A DNA stretch of 41,920 nucleotides. Source: Thaumarchaeota archaeon casp-thauma4. Lineage in GTDB: Archaea; Thermoproteota; Nitrososphaeria; Nitrososphaerales; Nitrosopumilaceae. Under the pieces are notes generated by a model. It had not been told where the DNA came from. It saw only the letters and a program-made list of their open reading frames with translations, and searched no databases. The translations under genes and the position numbers were made by a program. This document shows, piece by piece, positions 1-7,030 of the stretch. Position 1 is the first letter of the stretch, and each line of letters opens with the position of its first letter. The stretch is from the NCBI GenBank assembly GCA_001510295.1, contig LFEZ01000025.1, positions 1-41,920 of the forward strand, in the 5' to 3' direction.

Positions 1-2
1 TT

Positions 3-614
3 GAAAAACCAACTGAAGGTTCGGTAGATAAAAAAATCAATATCTCATACAAACCACAATATCTTTCAAATAATATTGATATAGAAGTAATCGCAGTTTT
101 AGAAAAATCAAACGGCTCAACAATTGAAGGAAGTGCAGAAGAAGAACAGATTTTGAACCCACTGAAATTAAAAAAATTGTATAACAAATCAGTGAAAAAT
201 TTGTCAGGAGGTGAACTTCAAAAAGTTGCAATTGCATCATGCCTATTACAGAAAGCAGATTTGTATGCGTTAGATGAGCCATCTGCATTTTTAGACGTAG
301 AAGATAGGATTACAGTTGCTAAATTTTTGCAAAAATTTGCTCGTTCATTTGGAAAATCTGCAATAATCATAGACCACGACTTACAATTGATGGACTTGGT
401 TTCAGATTCCATGGTAATTTTTGAGGGAACATCAAGTGTAGCAGGAGTTGCAACATCTCCCATGCCAAAAAAAGATGCCATGAATAGATTCCTAGAATCA
501 CTTGACATTTCGTTTAGAAGAGATGAGAAAACAAGTAGACACCGTGTAAATAAAGAAGCGAGTAGATTAGACAAAGAACAAAAATCAGCAGGCAATTATT
601 ATTTTAGAAAATGA
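3..614 (+). CDS. ABCE1/Rli1 ribosome-recycling ATPase, C-terminal part (5' end outside window)
   Basis: This is the C-terminal half of the archaeal ribosome-splitting ATPase ABCE1, which separates the subunits after termination. The reading frame is open from base 3, so the Fe-S domain and first nucleotide-binding domain lie outside the window. The second nucleotide-binding domain is clear. The ABC signature LSGGELQ begins near base 201, the Walker B run LYALDEPSAFLD follows near 264, and the switch histidine IIIDHD lies near 363. The spacing and the wording DEPSAFLDVEDR are typical of ABCE1 rather than of transporters, and no membrane segment is present. Its stop overlaps the start of the next gene as ATGA, so the two are probably cotranscribed and translationally coupled. 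Confidence 0.93.
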   Translation, partial: EKPTEGSVDKKINISYKPQYLSNNIDIEVIAVLEKSNGSTIEGSAEEEQILNPLKLKKLYNKSVKNLSGGELQKVAIASCLLQKADLYALDEPSAFLDVEDRITVAKFLQKFARSFGKSAIIIDHDLQLMDLVSDSMVIFEGTSSVAGVATSPMPKKDAMNRFLESLDISFRRDEKTSRHRVNKEASRLDKEQKSAGNYYFRK

Positions 615-1450
615 CCAAAATGCTAAAGAGAGTCTTACAAGACGTCCTCTCAAAAGAAGAAAATGAACAGTTGATTTCGGCATTTGATCAGATTGGAGAT
701 ATCATAATAGTAAGAATTCCAGATTCATTAGTTTCAAAAAAACAGATCATTGGAAAAACACTACTAGAACAAGTTAGTACAGCAAATTCTGTTTTTTATC
801 AGTCATCACCAGTAGAAGGTGATTTTAGAACTAGGAAATTAGAAGTCATTGCAGGAGAAGATAAAACTCAAACAGAATACAAAGAAAATGGATGTAGATT
901 CATAGTAGATGTAGAAAAAGCATTCTTTTCGCCACGACTATCAACAGAAAGAGAAAGAATTGCAAGACTAGTTAAAGATGGAGAAGTGATAATCAACATG
1001 TTTGGAGGAGTAGGAATGTTTTCTTTACTTGCGGCAAAAAATACTCTATGTACAGTATACAACATTGATCTAAATCCTGTTGCAGCACAATTGTGTAAAG
1101 AAAATATTCAAATTAACAAGCTCAAAGGAGAGGTGATTTCATTAAATGGTGATGCAACAAAAGTGATTAATGAACAATTAGTTGGAAAAGCTGATAGAGT
1201 TTTGATGTTGTTACCTGAACGTTCAGATGAGTTTTTAAATTCTGCATTAAATGGATTGAAAAATAAAGGAATAATTCATTATTATTCTCACATGCATGCT
1301 GACAAAAAACAAGACGCATGTAAATTATCTGAAGAACATTTCATGAGCGTAAACAAAACAAATGCAGAGATAATAACTTCACGAAATGTGAGACCAGTAG
1401 GACCAAGATTTTACCAAACCGTAGTAGATGTAAAAATTTCTAAAAATTAA
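611..1450 (+). CDS. Trm5/TYW2-family tRNA methyltransferase
   Basis: This is a class I SAM-dependent methyltransferase of the Trm5/TYW2 family. Family members methylate N1 of G37 in tRNA or transfer an aminocarboxypropyl group in wyosine synthesis. The family hallmark FFSPRLSTERERI precedes SAM motif I, here NMFGGVGMFS, and NIDLNP follows as the acidic motif II. The usual catalytic-loop motif NLP reads LLPERSDEF (VLMLLPE), so Asn is replaced by Leu. The C-terminal IIHYYSH and RNVRPVGPRFYQ stretches also fit Trm5. At 279 residues it is shorter than full Trm5 proteins and seems to lack most of the N-terminal D1 domain. It is fused by an ATGA overlap to ABCE1. The exact reaction (m1G37 or wyosine step) is not settled. 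Confidence 0.82.
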   Translation: MTKMLKRVLQDVLSKEENEQLISAFDQIGDIIIVRIPDSLVSKKQIIGKTLLEQVSTANSVFYQSSPVEGDFRTRKLEVIAGEDKTQTEYKENGCRFIVDVEKAFFSPRLSTERERIARLVKDGEVIINMFGGVGMFSLLAAKNTLCTVYNIDLNPVAAQLCKENIQINKLKGEVISLNGDATKVINEQLVGKADRVLMLLPERSDEFLNSALNGLKNKGIIHYYSHMHADKKQDACKLSEEHFMSVNKTNAEIITSRNVRPVGPRFYQTVVDVKISKN

Positions 1451-1665
1451 TCATCTTCAATTAATGAAGAAGGTTTTGCAGTAGTTGTAGCCATTTGATA
1501 ACCAATCCAGGAAACTATTCCTAAAACACCGCCTACAACCATCAATATTGTCAATTGTAAAACAATTGTGCTCCATTCAGAGAGCATCAAAAGATATGCA
1601 TAGACAAAAAATGCAGCTATACAAGATACAAAGATGAAAACACCCATCGATTTTCGTCTTGACAT
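1447..1665 (-). CDS. Small two-helix membrane protein, unknown function
   Basis: This is a 72-residue protein with a basic N-terminus (MSRRKS) and two hydrophobic segments, roughly residues 8-28 and 34-56. The C-terminal tail is short and acidic (IEDD). The charge pattern predicts both ends in the cytoplasm. I do not recognise a family. Its end overlaps the methyltransferase gene tail-to-tail by four bases, and it lies just downstream of the acetyltransferase gene on the same strand (24 bp), so the two may share a transcript. Coding is supported by the clean open frame and a plausible membrane topology. Nothing in it suggests a catalytic role. Confidence 0.7.
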   Translation of the reverse strand: MSRRKSMGVFIFVSCIAAFFVYAYLLMLSEWSTIVLQLTILMVVGGVLGIVSWIGYQMATTTAKPSSLIEDD

Positions 1666-1689
1666 ATCGACTCGATTAAAAACAGTAAT

Positions 1690-2187
1690 TTAACTGAACT
1701 CAATTGCCATCATATAGGCATCTTCACCATCACGATAATACGACTTTAATCTTTGTTTGATATCCATACCCAAATCTTGGTATAATTTTACAGCCTCTGT
1801 ATTACTACAACGAACTTCAAGATACATTTCATCACATTGTTTTTCTTTAACTCCCTTGAATGCTTCATTAACGAGAACTTTTCCATATCCATTTCCACGA
1901 TGTTCTTTTAGAACTGCAACAGATACAATGTGACCTTTTTTTACAAATCCAAGTTTTTTAAAGTTAGAAAATCCAAATTCAGTCTTACACATAATATATC
2001 CAATATGTTGACCACCTTTTTCAGCAATCAGAAAGGCTTCAGATGTTTCTGCTAACAGACTTTCATAGAAATAATCAGAATAGTGCTCAGGTAATGTTTT
2101 CATGTTAATTTCCATTACACCAATAAGATCACTAGGCTCACAACGTCTGAATATGGCTCCATTATGCTCACGTAAAATTACTTGCAT
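1690..2187 (-). CDS. RimI/Ard1-type protein N-acetyltransferase (GNAT)
   Basis: This 165-residue GNAT-fold enzyme resembles archaeal RimI/Ard1, which acetylates the alpha-amino group of nascent or ribosomal proteins from acetyl-CoA. The acetyl-CoA loop is EHRGNGYGK (R-x-x-G-x-G pattern) around residues 115-123, preceded by the beta-strand VSVAVL. The downstream LEVRCSNTEAVKLYQDLGM matches the RimI signature in which a conserved Asn and Tyr line the active site. The N-terminal FRRCEPSDLIGVMEINMKTLPEHY is also typical. The ATG start is 73 bp from the divergent protease gene, and an AT-rich element near 2206-2220 could be its box A. Confidence 0.88.
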   Translation of the reverse strand: MQVILREHNGAIFRRCEPSDLIGVMEINMKTLPEHYSDYFYESLLAETSEAFLIAEKGGQHIGYIMCKTEFGFSNFKKLGFVKKGHIVSVAVLKEHRGNGYGKVLVNEAFKGVKEKQCDEMYLEVRCSNTEAVKLYQDLGMDIKQRLKSYYRDGEDAYMMAIEFS

Positions 2188-2260
2188 AGTAATACATGGA
2201 ATTTAGTATATTTAATTTGATACTGGAAAAACAATTATGCATAGATAATACACGATCTTT

Positions 2261-3358
2261 ATGATAGAGCCTACACAGGAATTTATTAAAAAAGTTGTAG
2301 AGAATCGTTTTGATGTTTCAGAAGTAGACATCGGTCTAGTAACAATGAAATTTTATTTTGAGGATCAAGATTTCAAAGAAAAGTTTGTTTGCTTAACACA
2401 AGAGTTAGAGACTAGTAATTTACTATGTACGCTTGAAAAAGAAGGATATAGGCACTTGGTGATTGTCTCGAAATTTCCTAAACAAAAAAAGAGAAAGTGG
2501 TTGTCAAAATCGTGGACACCGGGAATCATGTTTGCTGCAACTGTCGCAATGGTGTTAATTGATGGGTTTCACAAAACTGCAATGCTTAACACATTTTCAC
2601 TCATTAAACCAATTGGCGACCCACTTGGAGTTGCAATTGTATATGCATGGGCATTGTTAGGAATCTTAGGAGTTCATGAGGCAGGACATCTAATAGCTGC
2701 AAAGTGGCATAAAATAAAGACAACATGGCCATACTTTATTCCAGGAATTCCAATTGTAGGAATCCCAACATTTGGTGCATTCATTCAATCAAGAAGTCTT
2801 ACGGTAAATAGAGACATTTTATTTGATATTGCAGTAGCGGGTCCAATTGCAGGATTAGTGGTTGCAGTGATTGTTGTAATTTTTGGTGCATGGACATCAC
2901 CTGTAATTGACAGTCAAATAGCAGAAGAACTCATGATGAATTCAACATTATTTCCTATGAATGAAAATTTGATCATGAAAGGTGCACTTGCACTCTTTGA
3001 CAAGAATGGAGATGATGTTGAAGTGATAATGTCTCCAATAATGTTTGCAGCATGGCTTGGATTTTTAATTACATTTTTGAATTTACTACCTGCATGGCAG
3101 CTAGATGGAGGTCACATGTCAAGAGTAATTTTGGGACGAAAATGGCACAAGTATGCAACATATGCAAGTCTTGGCATTTTAGCATTACTGAACTATTGGA
3201 TGATGGCAATTTTTATTTTAATTCTAAGTTCAAGAAGTAAAGATGCACGACCATTAGACGACATATCACCACTATCAAAGAATAGAAAAATTGTCTACAT
3301 AGGAGTTATTGTTTTAGCGGTTTTGTGTGCACCACTGCCAATCTCAATTTTCCCGTAG
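2261..3358 (+). CDS. Site-2-protease-like M50 metalloprotease
   Basis: This is a 365-residue intramembrane zinc protease of family M50, which cuts substrates within the membrane. The zinc motif HEAGH is at residues 139-143 and the third-ligand motif LDGGH at 281-285; both sit in hydrophobic segments. Between them are the conserved PGIPIVGIPTFGAFIQ strand region and the AGPIAGL motif. Residues 1-75 form a soluble domain of alternating strands and helices, which precedes the membrane core in archaeal and plastid EGY1-like members. No PDZ domain is visible. Substrates cannot be read from the sequence. Its 3' end overlaps the convergent LarA-like gene by 15 bp. Confidence 0.92.
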   Translation: MIEPTQEFIKKVVENRFDVSEVDIGLVTMKFYFEDQDFKEKFVCLTQELETSNLLCTLEKEGYRHLVIVSKFPKQKKRKWLSKSWTPGIMFAATVAMVLIDGFHKTAMLNTFSLIKPIGDPLGVAIVYAWALLGILGVHEAGHLIAAKWHKIKTTWPYFIPGIPIVGIPTFGAFIQSRSLTVNRDILFDIAVAGPIAGLVVAVIVVIFGAWTSPVIDSQIAEELMMNSTLFPMNENLIMKGALALFDKNGDDVEVIMSPIMFAAWLGFLITFLNLLPAWQLDGGHMSRVILGRKWHKYATYASLGILALLNYWMMAIFILILSSRSKDARPLDDISPLSKNRKIVYIGVIVLAVLCAPLPISIFP

Positions 3359-4432
3359 TAAAGTACGTGCACCATCTTCTATAACCTGGACTTTTTGCCT
3401 TGGGCCTTGATTTTTTAAGATATAATCCATTGATTTTTTAATTCCATCTAGAGGAATCATACCAAGTTTCTTGATGTATAGTTCAGGCAAGATGGAAGTT
3501 ATTGCAATTTGAGAATTTTTTTGAATCTCTGATAGATATAGGAGATTTTCCATTCCATCTTCGTACTTTGATGCGTTTTTGATTCTCTCAGGTGTAATAC
3601 GACCATCAATTAATTTTTGAAATGTTTCAGACCCCAATCCAGCCATACATTCAGCAACCAGTATGATTAATCCCTGATTTTTTATTGATTTGTGAAAATT
3701 CCATACTGAATTTAATGAAGAAGATAATGTTTGGTTGCTTGCATCTCTTCCTGTACTAATTATCATTGTACGGAACTTTTCTTCAAAGGTTGCAGTTGAT
3801 TTGAGAAGAGTTTGAGATATGGACGATGTTTTTGTTGGATGTCCAACCTGCAAGCCTGAAATTCCCTTTTTGTTTGCAGTAATCTCTATACATGAAACAT
3901 CAAATGTATCTGTGAATTTTTTAGCATCATTCATTGATGGTGAATCTGTACCAGGATTTGGTGTATCACCAGAGCGATGTGAGAATGCCTCTAGCATTTT
4001 GTCTGCACCAAACTTGCGGAGTAATCTACTTGCAACCGTTTCATATCCAAATAGACCATCAAACTGTATTTCACCAAGGAACACTAGGTTTGAGTTTGAC
4101 AGTTCTTGTTCTTCAAACTCGTTAATACTTACAGTATCAGGATTATTTGCTTTAATTAGAGGAAGATTTCTTTTGTCAACTAACAGTTTAGGTTTTGAAA
4201 ATGATTTGATTTCACACTTTTCATAAATTTTACCAAGAATTTTTTGTATCGATATGCTATAATTTTGAATTACAATTTCAGTTGGTTTTGATAAATCAAG
4301 TGCTTCTAGATTTTCATTAATGACAGAATCATCTATTACTGGTTGCTCAAAATTGATTTGTTCATATAAATTTTCAGCCATTATATCTAGAACAACTTCA
4401 TTTTTTCCATAGTTCAACCAAATTTCAGGCAT
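3344..4432 (-). CDS. LarA/DUF2088-like protein, function uncertain
   Basis: This 362-residue protein resembles the nickel-dependent lactate racemase (LarA)/DUF2088 superfamily. The opening LNYGKNEVVLDIMAENL matches the family N-terminus (YGK...L.I...N), and the later GLIILVAECMAGLGSETFQ matches the LarA C-terminal core (hydrophobic strand, then AEC-x-x-G-x-G). The G-x-HRP motif expected for the racemase catalytic site is not evident; the nearest candidate is SHRSGDTPNPG near residue 150. It may therefore be a non-racemase member with a different substrate. It starts 88 bp from the divergent pyrE gene. I am fairly sure of the superfamily and unsure of any activity. Confidence 0.6.
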   Translation of the reverse strand: MPEIWLNYGKNEVVLDIMAENLYEQINFEQPVIDDSVINENLEALDLSKPTEIVIQNYSISIQKILGKIYEKCEIKSFSKPKLLVDKRNLPLIKANNPDTVSINEFEEQELSNSNLVFLGEIQFDGLFGYETVASRLLRKFGADKMLEAFSHRSGDTPNPGTDSPSMNDAKKFTDTFDVSCIEITANKKGISGLQVGHPTKTSSISQTLLKSTATFEEKFRTMIISTGRDASNQTLSSSLNSVWNFHKSIKNQGLIILVAECMAGLGSETFQKLIDGRITPERIKNASKYEDGMENLLYLSEIQKNSQIAITSILPELYIKKLGMIPLDGIKKSMDYILKNQGPRQKVQVIEDGARTLLREN

Positions 4433-4490
4433 GATTAATCATCAGAACGAACCAAAATAAATACATCGAGCCAAATTTTTTCTACCTAAC

Positions 4491-4497
4491 ATATATG
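4491..4497 (+). promoter_or_regulatory. TATA box (box A) of pyrE
   Basis: The AT-rich element atatatg is centred about 27 nt upstream of the pyrE ATG. This is the spacing expected for a leaderless archaeal transcript that begins at or next to the start codon. No Shine-Dalgarno-like sequence precedes the ATG. Confidence 0.5.
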
Positions 4498-4520
4498 AAT
4501 AGAACAAACTAAATTTTCGT

Positions 4521-5123
4521 ATGGAATTTGCTAAAGAATTTTCAGCATTTCTTTATGAAAAAAAGATTATCAGATTTGGAGATTTCACTTTAGCAAGCGG
4601 AAAAAAGAGCCCATATTACATTGATCTTAGACTAGTTCCAAGCTATCCAATTTACTATAGAAAAATGATCAAGGGATTACAAAATATGATTGCAGAAGAT
4701 ATTGGATTTGAAAACTTTCATTCACTAGTTTCTGTTCCAACAGGTGGATTAGTTGTTGCAGCATCACTTGCAACTGAAATTGTAAAACCACTCATCTATG
4801 TCAGAGATAAACCAAAAAAACATGGAACAGGAAAAGCAGTTGAAGGTGTAATTTGCCATGACATGAAACTGTTAATGATCGAAGATGTCGTAACAAGTGG
4901 CGGTTCTGTGATTAACGCAATTAAGACAATCAAAGAAGAAAAGATGACCATAACTGATGCATATGCAGTAGTTGATAGAATGGAGGGAGCAACAGAAGCA
5001 TTACAAAATGAAGGTGTAAAACTACACAGTCTTTTAACAATTAATGAAATTGCTGAAAATCTATTTGCGCAAAAATTAATCTCACAAGACGTACTAAAAC
5101 AGGTTCAAAACAGAATAAAGTAA
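4521..5123 (+). CDS. pyrE: Orotate phosphoribosyltransferase
   Basis: PyrE condenses orotate with phosphoribosyl diphosphate to give orotidine monophosphate in pyrimidine synthesis. The protein is 200 residues, the usual length. The N-terminal FGDFTLASGKKSPYYIDLR matches the family (FGxFxLxSGxxSxxYxD), and the PRPP-binding loop LLMIEDVVTSGGS is near residues 117-129. YVRDKPKKHGTGKAVEG carries the flexible-loop lysines that contact the diphosphate. The gene appears monocistronic, with a leaderless-type promoter. It is divergent from the LarA-like gene and convergent with the sRNA and tRNA that follow. Confidence 0.96.
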   Translation: MEFAKEFSAFLYEKKIIRFGDFTLASGKKSPYYIDLRLVPSYPIYYRKMIKGLQNMIAEDIGFENFHSLVSVPTGGLVVAASLATEIVKPLIYVRDKPKKHGTGKAVEGVICHDMKLLMIEDVVTSGGSVINAIKTIKEEKMTITDAYAVVDRMEGATEALQNEGVKLHSLLTINEIAENLFAQKLISQDVLKQVQNRIK

Positions 5124-5127
5124 AAGG

Positions 5128-5190
5128 GGCAGCTCAGTCAAATGCCTTTACATCATTAATCAGGTATAACTCTGATTCTTCATTGCAGCC
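5128..5190 (-). ncRNA. Candidate C/D box sRNA (2'-O-methylation guide)
   Basis: Read on the minus strand, this 63-nt stretch has the full layout of an archaeal C/D box guide RNA. A C-like box ATGAAGA (5177-5183) is followed by 13 nt, then D' box CTGA (5160-5163), 3 nt, C' box ATGATGT (5150-5156), 12 nt, and D box CTGA (5134-5137). The flanks GGCTGC (5185-5190) and GCTGCC (5128-5133) can pair in five of six positions around a U-U mismatch, giving the terminal stem of the k-turn. The C and C' boxes each differ by one base from RUGAUGA. The two 12-13-nt spacers would guide methylation at the base paired five nucleotides upstream of D and D'. The targets were not identified. Confidence 0.62.
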
Positions 5191-5225
5191 AATTCAATAA
5201 CAATTAGCTGGAATTAAAATTTTAG

Positions 5226-5299
5226 TGGGCCCGAAGGGCTTCGATCCCTTGGCTCCTCGGTTATGAGCCGAGTACTCTACTAGGCTGAGTTACGGGCCC
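5226..5299 (-). tRNA. tRNA with CAU anticodon (Ile2 or elongator Met)
   Basis: A 74-nt cloverleaf folds on the minus strand. The acceptor GGGCCCG pairs with CGGGCCC, the discriminator is A, the D stem is ACTC/GAGT, and the anticodon stem CTCGG/CCGAG carries the loop CTCATAA with anticodon CAU. It is not the initiator: the first pair is G-C, and the anticodon stem lacks the three consecutive G-C pairs. The GGGCCCG acceptor and CTCGG anticodon stem resemble archaeal tRNA-Ile, so this may be tRNA-Ile2, whose C34 is modified to agmatidine to read AUA. Elongator Met remains possible. The T loop is ATCGAAG, with A instead of T at position 54. No CCA is encoded. Confidence 0.9.
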
Positions 5300-5337
5300 T
5301 AGAAAAAAATAACTTCAACTGGATAAAAAGGGTTAGA

Positions 5338-5973
5338 TTAGCAATAAGACTCGTAGCAACTATCTAATAATAGATTTTGTGCTGCAACAGACTTTTCGGC
5401 GGTTGTTAACATCACAGAGTCATCAATACGAGTATTGTTGATTATTTTCGCCCAGGATGCTGCGTGTCTAATGTCAGCAGTCATGTGTTCTTCAAAGTAC
5501 TCTATTGCATCTTTGGTATCAATGCCGTAGAATTCTTTCAATCCTTCTAGTTTGGTTTGACTTACTTTAGGAATTTCTTTTTCAAATGCATACATTGCAC
5601 ATGCACCATTATCAAAGGAGTCCATTAATGAACCTAAATTAGATACTGCTCTTTTGGTTTTCTCAAGACCTTCATAGCCTTGTAGTTCTAATTCAGAGAT
5701 TCCCATAGAACCTGCAAATTTTTCCCATAAAGGTATGTGCTCTGATTCTTCTTTCATGTTCTGGACTAACTCTTCTTTCATATCTGAAGTTGCATTATTT
5801 ACCATTGGTTGTATGAATTGTGGGACTTGTTTCACTAGTTGGTAATACTCCTTAGAATAACCCTTGAGTGAATCTAGTTCCAGTTTTCCATCAGACCACA
5901 TCTCATAAAATGGATGTTTTAGTAGACTTTTGTCTTCAATGATTTGATCGATTCGTTTGATTAGAGAGCCCAT
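5338..5973 (-). CDS. CADD/PqqC-like haem-oxygenase-fold diiron protein, candidate p-aminobenzoate synthase
   Basis: This 211-residue all-helical protein belongs to the haem-oxygenase-fold diiron family that includes PqqC, TenA and chlamydial CADD. The opening LLKHPFYEMWSDGKL and KGYSKEYYQLVKQVP match CADD-like proteins. Metal ligands can be proposed at Glu75 or Glu76, His79, Glu131, His163, Asp167 and His170. The spacings 131-163-167-170 equal those recalled for CADD (142-174-178-181). Lys141 lies ten residues after Glu131, matching the lysine implicated in CADD amino transfer, and Tyr23 lies in the HPFY motif. CADD and the Nitrosomonas homologue make p-aminobenzoate for folate by consuming their own side chains. 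This role is inference here. The gene is isolated between two tRNAs. Confidence 0.72.
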   Translation of the reverse strand: MGSLIKRIDQIIEDKSLLKHPFYEMWSDGKLELDSLKGYSKEYYQLVKQVPQFIQPMVNNATSDMKEELVQNMKEESEHIPLWEKFAGSMGISELELQGYEGLEKTKRAVSNLGSLMDSFDNGACAMYAFEKEIPKVSQTKLEGLKEFYGIDTKDAIEYFEEHMTADIRHAASWAKIINNTRIDDSVMLTTAEKSVAAQNLLLDSCYESYC

Positions 5974-6051
5974 AAATCAGGTTCTTAGATTTAGGATAAA
6001 AAAGCTTGTGATTACAAAAAGTTTTATGGATTAAAAGAGCCAGAATTTTAA

Positions 6052-6126
6052 GCTCCTGTAGTGTAGTCCGGTCAAGCATTTGGGCCTTTCACGCCTGAGA
6101 CACGGGTTCGAATCCCGTCGGGAGCA
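6052..6126 (+). tRNA. tRNA-Glu (UUC)
   Basis: A cloverleaf of 75 nt folds on the plus strand. The acceptor GCTCCTG pairs with CGGGAGC (one G-T pair) and the discriminator is A. The anticodon stem TGGGC/GCCTG encloses the loop CTTTCAC, which gives U33 and anticodon UUC. The T arm ACGGG-TTCGAAT-CCCGT is standard. No intron and no encoded CCA are present. An AT-rich element around 6022-6035 is a plausible promoter. Confidence 0.95.
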
Positions 6127-6178
6127 TTCAATTCTAAAGTTTAATATGTTATTTCAGAAAATTTTGATTAGATAATTT

Positions 6179-7030
6179 TTGGACAGAAAAAATATAGAAA
6201 TTAATCCACTTTTGGAAGTATACAGTAAATACATCGAAAAGATTAATTTTGCTTTGCAAAAAGAATTGGAACTATATTCTGAATCAGAATTTTGTGAGCC
6301 ACTAAAATATGCATTAGATGGAGGAAAACGAATCAGACCGATAATTTCACTTTTAGCAGCAGAGTGTGTAGGACAAATTGATGAGAATGTCTATGCAGGT
6401 GCATGTGCAATTGAACTGCTCCACACAGAATCAGTCATACATGACGATATTATTGATAATGAAACTCAAAGAAGACATAAGGATCCATTTCACATTAAAT
6501 ATGGATACAATACAAGTGTTCTAACAGGAGACTTTGTTTTAGGATTAATTCTAAACATTTCTTCAAGATTAGATAAAGCAAGAGTTACAAAAGATTTGGC
6601 AACAGCTGCAATGCTCATGAGTGAGGGAGAAGTTTTAGAAGGAAAACTAGAAGAAAGTGAAGATGTTACCTTTGAAGATTACATCAAAGTAATGGATTAC
6701 AAGACTGCAACTGCATTTGAGATGGCAGCCAAACTAGGAGCAGTGATTGGTGGAGGAAATGAAGAAGAGATTTCAGGATTAGCAGAATATGGAAGAAATA
6801 TTGGAATTGCATATCAAATTAAAGATGATCTGATGGATTGGAAAAACGAAGATAAATTATTTAATTTACTAGTTAAGAAGAGTTCAGATCCTAGAGTTGT
6901 GTTCAATAAAATGGAAGAGTTGTTGAAATCTTATTCAGAAAAAGCTCTTGTAAGTCTAAGAAAAATAAAAGATTCTGATTCAAAACACAACTTGGAAGAA
7001 TTAGTAAGTTTCACAGATTTTAAGGCATAG
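6179..7030 (+). CDS. Polyprenyl diphosphate synthase (geranylgeranyl diphosphate synthase type)
   Basis: This 283-residue trans-isoprenyl diphosphate synthase chains isopentenyl units for archaeal membrane lipids. The first aspartate-rich motif, HDDIIDN, is preceded by GGKRIRPI. The second, QIKDDLMDW, is followed by NEDK. Both bind the Mg-diphosphate. The residue two helix turns before the first motif, in AIELLHTESV, is of the kind that sets chain length, but C20 versus longer cannot be decided by eye. The only usable start is TTG at 6179; the next Met in frame lies inside conserved sequence. The gene ends 11 bp inside the convergent nuoN gene. Confidence 0.9.
   Translation: MDRKNIEINPLLEVYSKYIEKINFALQKELELYSESEFCEPLKYALDGGKRIRPIISLLAAECVGQIDENVYAGACAIELLHTESVIHDDIIDNETQRRHKDPFHIKYGYNTSVLTGDFVLGLILNISSRLDKARVTKDLATAAMLMSEGEVLEGKLEESEDVTFEDYIKVMDYKTATAFEMAAKLGAVIGGGNEEEISGLAEYGRNIGIAYQIKDDLMDWKNEDKLFNLLVKKSSDPRVVFNKMEELLKSYSEKALVSLRKIKDSDSKHNLEELVSFTDFKA

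Noticed and set aside
37-595. Open frames antisense to ABCE1
   Set aside because: They lie opposite the conserved ATPase domain, show no domain of their own and have composition typical of antisense shadows.
5226-5299. Initiator tRNA-Met reading of the CAU tRNA
   Set aside because: The first pair is G-C rather than A-U, and the anticodon stem lacks three consecutive G-C pairs.
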